DNA of 64,000 nt from Plutella xylostella (taxonomy: Eukaryota > Arthropoda > Insecta > Lepidoptera > Plutellidae): NCBI RefSeq assembly GCF_932276165.1, contig NC_063995.1, positions 3,162,001 to 3,226,000 on the forward strand, in the 5' to 3' direction. Each line of letters opens with the position of its first letter. Positions within the stretch are counted from its first letter, which is position 1. This document shows positions 28,601-37,600 of this stretch, piece after piece. The translations under genes were made by a program, and so were the position numbers. The notes beneath the pieces were generated by a model that was given only the letters and a program-made list of their open reading frames with translations, did not search any database and was not told where the DNA came from.

Positions 28601-31600
28601 GTACATTAAACTAATGTCGGCATTAAATCTATGTCTGTCTCTTTCTGTCCGTATAGTGTCAAAACAAGGCATCAATACATTTAAGGTCGACATTAGCTTA
28701 AAGTCCCTTTCTGCAACTCAGCGTTATTTAACCACTCTACACTGTAGACATTGCAACACATTTTATAGCTCATTCCGAAAACACATAAAGCACTTAATGA
28801 GTACAACTTGGTAAATAGTGAAACCGCGTAAACAAGTTGTAAGGACAACATTATTATGTAGTAAGTTACATTTGAAATTTAAAATGCAATGTTTGACCAA
28901 TACGTTTAAAAAATACTTACTCTCATGGATATTATTATGTACTTGGGTCTGAATTAGATGTATGTGTGTAGTACTAGTATTTATAAAAGTAGACTTAACA
29001 CAATGAAGACATGTGTGTGTACGAAGATGTACTGTAGTTTACTTTCTCCAGACATTAGGTGAATGAGACAATAAATTACGGCCTTCATGTACGACACTAC
29101 AATACAATCTTAATTTTCTAAACGCCATAGAATAAAATAATACTAGTTGTCTCCCTATTGTATGTTTCACAGGTATACACATATGTATGTAAGTACACTA
29201 CGCAATTACTCCTTTTGTTTCAAAGGTCAATAACTTAGCTTGATGGAGGTTAATAAGTGTGGCAGCCGACGTAAGCGGAAGTTATTACGAAGATTAACGG
29301 AGCTCTCTGAAGCTCGCTTATTGCCTGCTAAATCCCGCCAGTGTTCTCTACACCAGAGATACTTCTCACTGCGTCCGATGTGAATCTGTCGAAATACGAA
29401 CCGAAATGTCACACCAAATTCGGATTGCTCATTTCAACGGGTCAGCCGCCAATAACCTACCACACCCTATGTATAGGTAGTTATGCAAACTACAAAATAT
29501 AATCATTCGGATACACGGCGTCGGTCGTCGAAACACCAATTCAAGGTAACAAAACCTGTTTTATTTATACAAAGGGTGAGCGATACTTTTGTTTGAGGAA
29601 AATTAATTTCAGCCGAAATACATAAAGTTTTGATTAATGGATTTATAGCGCGATGAAACGGAAAGTGGCGTCCGATTACCGTTATATTTTGACTTTTAAA
29701 TTAAAGTCGCAAACGTTGTATTATGTAACCACTCGAATATCTGGGTTAAGGTGCTGGGGGCAAGGCTTAATTTGAATTGCGTGCGGAATGGTGTTCTTGT
29801 CTCTGACCTTATCTAACGTTTCGACGCCGAAAAAATGTTGAGCTGACTTTTTGAATCAATATTTGTTCACGACGAAAACCTAGCATAAGATTAGTTTAAC
29901 ATGTATAAGTAATAGTTTCGTATAGCATAGTTCGTAAGTTGTTATACTTTGATGTCATTGGTTAGAGTTAAGTATCTCACCTTATCAGCTATCGGTTGCG
30001 TGACCAATTCTGAGTACTTAAGTAGGGCCATTTTGGTACGCAAATTGTCATTCAGGAAACAGAAGCCGAACAATAAAGAACACTGGAAAACCTGAAGGAG
30101 ACTTTCAAATACAGTCCACCCCTAACATTGGTCAACTTCGAGACGGATCAGAAGAAACATCGAACCTTCGAGAAGCCAGATAAGAGGAAGAAATTGGCAG
30201 ACCTACTGAACAGTGGTCTATCGAAGAGCCGAAAACGGGAATAAAGGACGAACATGCCGGTTACTAGAAGCCACAGTAGCCGGAAGGAAGAGTCCAGTAC
30301 CGCCGAATCAAGCACGGTCTGCACGAGCAACACCACGACGACTATGGGAAGCGGTGTGACTGAGACATCCGCCACGACCACGTCGGCGGCGAACGCAAGC
30401 GCTACCGGATCAAAGCGCCCTGCGACGCCGCCACCTCGAGACACGAGCGTGGTCACTGTGGTGCGTCAAGTCACATCGCAGCCAGCTACCTTACGGCCCC
30501 GGTCACATCACTCCAAAGCCTCCAAGCAAGAGATTCCTCGCGGAATTGGAGGCTAGGGAGCTGTTGGCCGAGGCGCAAAAGAAGGAAGCACAAGCCGCCG
30601 CCGAACTAGCGAAGGTGAGGCTCATGGGGATACAAGCGGAGGACTCGTCCGACGAGGAAGATGAAGACATCGTCGACAAGAGCGAGCGCATCGAGCAGTG
30701 GGTGCAGGAGCAATCCTCTAAGCCCCCGCCCCCTGCTCTCGCTCTCACAGCGGGCCAGGCAAGAGGCTCGTCCCCCGTGAGGGGCCAGACACAGGTCCCT
30801 CCCACCCCGTGGATACCTACGGAACCGCCACGGGTCGTCGAGGCGCCGCAGTATGAAGAGCGCGCGCCTCCCGCACGTCAGCAAGAAAAGTCGTCGAGTG
30901 AAGTGTAGAGTTGTATACCTATATCTTATAGCTTATATCTATATCCTTATTATAGTTCATCGTGCGCACGTGTAATCCAAATATATCTTAGTCGAACCTT
31001 ACTCGTTGTCTCATTTACTCGTCTCCACCCGCCATCCTTATATGGCGACCGTGAATCAAAACAAAGTGTAGCTGCTTGCGCGAAATATTAATATGGATTT
31101 AATCAGTAATAAAGTTACTTTCGCCGGGAAAAATTGTCGTGGTGTGATCAATATACCAGTAAAAATAAATTAAAATGGGTAACTACTATACTACCCCTAA
31201 ACCCCCAGTGGAAACCCCCGTGACGGCGCAAATCGGATATCATAATAATATAACAACAAATAGTGTGGACATTCATATTGGCATAATATCTTGGTGCATG
31301 CTGATTATATTGCTGATGTTTTTGTTGGTGTCTGCGGTCATCGTGGTGCGCTATTGCGCCAAATGCTTCAATAAGAGAGTGGAGAGAGGAGTCGACGCCG
31401 GGATGCTGCGTATGCAGAGGGTCTCCAAGGTCTGAGGTCCCCAGGGTCCGCGTGGAACGACGGAACTACATGACGGCGAAAACCTAGCAGATTGAGTGTA
31501 AAATATAATATCAAAGAGATCAAAGTGAATGGCTTCGGTAGCCATATGGCCTGTCAGTGTTAGTGAAGTGTTCTAATTAATTAAAAATATACTATTCAAC

Positions 31601-34600
31601 CTATATTCAAATCAACGTAATCATGTATGGACACTAAGTTAAATTAAGTAAAAAAAAAAAAGTATAAAAAAATATTCATATGATACATAGGTATTATAGT
31701 GTTATTGTGTAGTAGGTGTTATGGGTAAGTTATGTCAGAACCTATATCTTATAGCTTATATCTATATCCTTATTATAGTTCATCGTGCGCACGTGTAATC
31801 CAAATATATCTTAGTCGAACCTTACTCGTTGTCTCATTTACTCGTCTCCACCCGCCATCCTTATAGAAGACGTCACGCAGCTCGCCGCACTATTGAAAAG
31901 TGTGCTGAGCGGCGGCGGCTACAGAGAGCCGCCACGGTACATTCAAGAGCTACCTACGTTCAACGGAAACAGCAGCGAGTGGCTACCGTTTCGTGCGGCC
32001 TACCATAAAACCGAGAAGTACTTCACGAAGATAGAAAACGTCGCCCGCCTGAGAAGAAGCCTGCGTGGGGCCGCCCTCGAAGCCATCAGCTGTCTACTAA
32101 TCAGCGATCCGAACCCTGTCGTCATTATACAGGGCTTGGAACGACGGTTCGGGCGGCCAGAAGCACTCATACTCAACGAGCTCGACAAAGTGAAGAAACT
32201 TCCGAAGTTAGCTGAGAGCCCACGTGACCTGTGCATCTTCGCGTGCAAGCTGGCCAACATCGTAGCTACGATCGAAGCACTGAAGAAACCGCACTTCCTC
32301 TACAACCCGGAGACCGAGCGCACTGTAATCGAAAAGCTCACACCGATTCTTCGTGACAAATGGTACGAGTACAACTTCACGCATCATGGTGAAGAAGCGA
32401 ACCTGAAGAAGCTCTCTACCTACCTGAACCACGAAGCGGACAAGTGCGGTCCATACGCCGCGCTCGAGCAGATCCATAACATTGCACCTACACCCGTGAG
32501 TGCGAGGGAGAAAGCTGCGAAGAAGACGACGGAACGTACCTACGCTGCCGAGAACACGCACAAGCAAGAAGAGGACGGCTGCCCTATGTGCAAACAGGCT
32601 CACAAGTTACCTGAATGCACTAGGTTCACCGAGAAGACGACTGACGAGCGCTGGGAAATAGCGAAACAGAACAAGCTGTGCTTCCGCTGCCTACGTAGCA
32701 CACATCGCCGCTTCTCATGTAAAGCGAAGCCCTGCGGTGTCTCCGGCTGCAAACTGAGCCGCCACAAGCTCCTGCATGACGAAGCAGTCAAGAAAGAAGA
32801 CAAACGCGAAGAGGTCACCGCGTCCACGACAGAAAAACCGACCGTCGCAGCGAACAACAGCGAGCGTCGCCGCGCTTACCTGAAAATAGCGCCCGTGGTA
32901 CTTACTGGCCCTCACTCCAGTATTGATACCTACGCACTATTCGACGAGGGAAGCACCATCACGATGATCGACGCGGACGTGGCCAACTCTCTCGGTCTCG
33001 ACGGCCCCACGGATCCGATGTGGGTGCAAGGAGTCAGCGGCAAAGAAGTTCGACACTCCAAGAGCAAGAAAGTCGACTTCACCATACGGGGCAAGCACAC
33101 AAAAGAAGAGTTCAAGCTTGAAGACGCACGCACAGTCGAGAAGCTCGACTTCATCACTCAGACGGTGAAGAAAGAAGAAGTCGACGACTGCAGCCACCTG
33201 AGCGACATTCAAGAAGAACTTGCCTACGAAGGGGCATCGCCGAAACTACTCATCGGCCAGGACAACTGGGACTTAATTGTCTCGAGGGAAGTCCGAGACG
33301 GCCGCCGCGACCAGCCTGTAGCATCTCGCACACAGCTCGGCTGGGTACTGCACGGCTGCCGCACCACACAGAGCAAACCAATCAACTTCTGCGGACACGT
33401 CACGAGCGCTGAAGAATCAATGGAGAAAATGATGAAGCACTACTTCGAGCTGGAGTCCCTGGGCATCGAAGCAAGAAAGCCGACGACAGATCCAGAAGAG
33501 CAAGCCACGAGAAAACTGGAAGAGGAAAGTCGCCGGCTGCCCGATGATCGCTTCGAAACTCGGTTGCTATGGAAACGAGAAAATGAGAAAATACCTAACA
33601 ACCGTCAAGACGCACTGAAACGACTCTGCAGCCTCGAACGCAAGCTCGACCGTGACCCAGAACTCAAGAAGAAATATGAAGAGAGCATGGAGAATATGCT
33701 GAAGTACGGATACGCCGAGCCCGCCACCACACTCCCGATGCAAGACAGAACGTGGTACCTGCCGCACTTTGGCGTCTGCAACCCCGAGAAGAAGAAGATA
33801 AGACTGGTGCACAACGCCGCAGCGAAGTCACATGGACGCAGCCTGAACGACATGCTGCTGACCGGCCCCGACCTGCTTCAGTCACTACCTGGGGTGGTCA
33901 TGCGGTTCAGGCAGCACCCCTACGCAGTCAGCGCGGACATCAAGGAGATGTTCATGCAGATACGCATCAAGGAGTGCGAACGAGACGCGCTGCGCTTCTT
34001 CTGGCGCGGCGACCGGCGGGAGGGTACACCGGACGAGTACCGCATGACGTCCGTCATCTTCGGCGAATCATCGTCACCGAGCACGGCACTGTTCATCATG
34101 AATAGAAACGCCAGAGACTGCGCCGACACGCACCCCGTGGCCGTCCGAGCAATCGAGAAGAACCACTACATGGACGACTACCTGCAAAGCTTCACGTCGG
34201 TGGAGGAGGCCCAGCACGTCACGAAGACAGTCGACGAGATACATCAACGAGCGGGCTTCGAACTACGCGGATGGGCATCGAACGAGCGACGACTATGCAA
34301 TCTCATCACCGACGCCGAGATAGCTACGATCGACATCGGCGGGAGCGAAATAGAGAAGACACTCGGCCTCATGTGGCAAGTACATGAAGACAATCTCGGC
34401 TTTCGTCTTAAAACTCATAAGACGCCGGCTGAGGTGCTACTACGAGGGGACCGTCCGCCATCGAAACCGCCGCCCGCGGCGGCCTACTGGAGAATGCAAC
34501 GAGCAGACGGCAGCGTGAAGGTCACACTGGTCATGGCGAAGAACAGAGTCGTACCAATCAAGCCTACGTCAGTACCGCGGCTGGGACTACAGGCTGCGGT

Positions 34601-37600
34601 ACTCGGGACTCGCATCTAGAACTCAACTCGATCGGAACACGATTATGAAGACATCACGAGAAGAGTGTTCTGGAGCGACTCACGGACGGTGCTGGCGTGG
34701 ATACGAGCTGAGCCACGCACATTCAAGACCTTCACCGCTCACAGGTTCACTGAAATCGAAGAATCTACGAAGAAAAACGAGTGGGGATGGGTACCTACAG
34801 CCGAAAATGTCGCCGATGACGCAACTCGAGCCACGCCGCACGACTTCGACCGGCCCGAGTTCCTGCGGCATTCTGAAGAACACTGGCCCACGGAGAACAA
34901 GGAACCAGTACCCAAGACCGGCGAGGAAAAGGAGAGCTGCGCCGTCGTGTCGCTCGGAAACACGTGGAAGAATGCACGACAGCAGGAGAGCACGACAGCA
35001 CTGGAGGCAAGCTCAACAGGTTGCAGAGGTGGATGCAGGAGTACCTACCGCTACTCCAACACCGGCGGGAGCCTCACAGCACCGGCAGCCAACCGAGGAT
35101 CAGCGACCTAGTCATCGTGTGCGACTCCAACAACCCCCGCAACACCTGGCCCCGAGGACGAGTCACAGCTGTCTACAAGGAAGGAAGGACAACATCGTGC
35201 GAGTCGTCGACATCACTACGAGCAACAATCACGTGCTGCGTCGACCAACGAAGAGGATCGTCGTGCTGCCAGTAGAATCGCAAGATAGCGACGGCGGGAG
35301 AATGTTCACGACGAAAACCTAGCATAAGATTAGTTTAACATGTATAAGTAATAGTTTCGTATAGCATAGTTCGTAAGTTGTTATACTTTGATGTCATTGG
35401 TTAGAGTTAAGTATCTCACCTTATCAGCTATCGGTTGCGTGACCAATTCTGAGTACTTAAGTAGGGCCATTTTGGTACGCAAATTGTCATTCAGGAAACA
35501 GAAGCCGAACAATAAAGAACACTGGAAAACCTGAAGGAGACTTTCAAATACAGTCCACCCCTAACAATATTATTGTGAGAATAGAGATAACTATAATAAC
35601 ATATATAGAACAATAGTCAGCTGGTTTTAGAGCTCTAACAGCGTAATACAGTGTAAGTATACCAAAAAACATCATATTATCTTAATGTGCCACTCATAGT
35701 TCAATCAACAACATGTGTTACCATAAAATATTTATTAATTTGACCTTTGACGAAGCAACACGTTATTCCTGTAATATTGACCTAATCCTTTACGACGTTA
35801 ACACACCATGGCGTCATCAACGTCTAGTATCAAAGGGAGCATAAAATATCAAAGGTTTTAATTGTCTCGATATTTAGGTGGCCGTGAGGGTCGTTGGGAG
35901 GTTCTATTGGGTCGACAGAACCTCTTGCCTGGTCACTGAGACATTCAGGGCGGTGTTACAAAGGACTTCGCTTAATATCGTGTTATTTAAAGATGGCCAC
36001 CGTGGCTTAGAATAAAGGTACGAGTATCCTCTTCTGATTCGATAAAGTTTGTAAATTAACAAGCAATTTAAGTGCAATAATAAAATATCCTTTAAAGGAA
36101 TACATCGTGATGGATGTATCTACATAGTTCATTTCGTTTCGTAAAATGAGTGTATTTCTATTTATTTAAAAAATATGATAATTTTAGCTTTAAGGACTAA
36201 TTATTATAGTTTACATATAAACGTAGGGCTATCTAATTTTACACTTTGACTAGCCTAACCCATGCGTGCGTGGGTTTGACTTTCCGTCCTTATCTTTAAA
36301 TAGAGCGGTCAGCAGCTTACCATAATAACTATAAGCGGTAGGTCATAATACCATTATACCAGTGACATATTTAGCTTGCGTTACGGAATTAGAAAATGTT
36401 GCAAATGTCGCGAAATACAGATCCGTTAACATTATTAGTATATTTTTAGGTCAATTGGTTAAATTTAAATTCGGTATTTTAAATATTTTAGAGTGGAATT
36501 TATCAAACATTGGCTACGGCGTAACACACGTAGCTTACTATAAAAAAATTAGTGCTACGGCGTAGCCCGCGTAGCCAAGGTTTCCTTCTTGGGGTAACTT
36601 AACGGGTTCAATTTATAAAATACAAAATTAAACAAACATACTCACAAACTTTTTCCGTTTATAATAATATATTACAGTAGGATTCGAATGGTTAATCATA
36701 TAAAAAAAAATAATAAAATTTAAATTTAACTTTAACGAAATCCCGTTCAATCGTATTTTTCATCAGACTTTTTTTTATGAAACGCGTTGAGCCGGCTGCC
36801 TTAATTCGTTGGTTATTGGATCAATCCGTAATTTGCAGTAAATATAAGGTTGTTTATTCGTTAATTAGCACGTACAGATTGCACGGGCGGCGGCGGCGGC
36901 GGCGGCGGCGGCGCGGTGTGAACGGCCCCTGACTACTAATTAATGGCATCCATGCACCGAATAGACACCATTACTAGCTGTTGGCAAACAGACTCTCATT
37001 ACATTAGCGGCATAATCCACTTATCGATATGTGCATTCAATTTAGCTCACTGCTCTTTTAGTGAATGAAACTTGTCGGTACTTAGTAGGTACGAGTACTA
37101 CAGTACCATATGTTATACATGATGATACAGTGGTAGTGATTTCTCATTGCTTGATATAATATAGGTATATGCACTAAAAAGGACCTGACCTGAATATGTC
37201 CATAATGGACAACATTTCATTTTCTTTACCCTATATTTTTATTAGTTATTCGGAAAGTTTATAGAAAATTAGGGGACCCGTATTTTTTTATTTTGTATAT
37301 ACATAAATTTTTGCATGTTATTTTTAACTTTAAAGTTAATTATTTTGAAACCGGAAGTGACATCACATATTAGGCTAAATTTTTATTTTTGTCTATTGCC
37401 TGAGTCTTGCAAAAAAACATAAATGACACTGACAAGTGACATTTAAACTTTGTTTACATGCCAACCAACAAATGGGTCATTTTCAAATGACCTTGATATT
37501 TCTGATGATGGAAAGTAGGTACTTATCATGTAAAAAAATAAGCAGAAGCATTTTTTCAGCTGTGTAGGCGGTGGCATGCTCTGGGACATATTATATAGAG

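Larger units (their letters stand above)
30904..31865 (+). mobile_element. Nested short LTR element (TRIM-like)
   Basis: Shared stretches of about 125 bp (30917-31042 and 31740-31865) act as LTRs; their outer parts differ by small gaps. A 4-bp GAAG duplication flanks it (30900-30903 and 31866-31869), and the gag frame is the same on both sides. TGGCGACCGTGA directly follows the left LTR; this would pair with the 3' end of an insect tRNA-Arg. LTR ends read TG...TA instead of the usual TG...CA. The middle holds one short ORF and no gag or pol. Confidence 0.82.
29864..35566 (+). mobile_element. BEL/Pao LTR retrotransposon, recent but defective
   Basis: Two 264-bp LTRs with TG...CA ends flank a plus-strand gag-pol of BEL/Pao type, antisense to GARNL3. 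The 5-bp duplication ATATT lies outside (29859-29863 and 35567-35571). The LTRs look identical by eye. Gag carries a frameshift before 30513 and a nested element at 30904-31865. Pol has one in-frame TAG at 34617-34619, a gap between reverse transcriptase and RNase H, and has lost the integrase catalytic core while keeping its C-terminal end. The copy cannot move itself. Confidence 0.95.

Noticed and set aside
33752..34105. Alternate-frame ORF within pol
   Set aside because: Shadow of the BEL/Pao reverse transcriptase frame.
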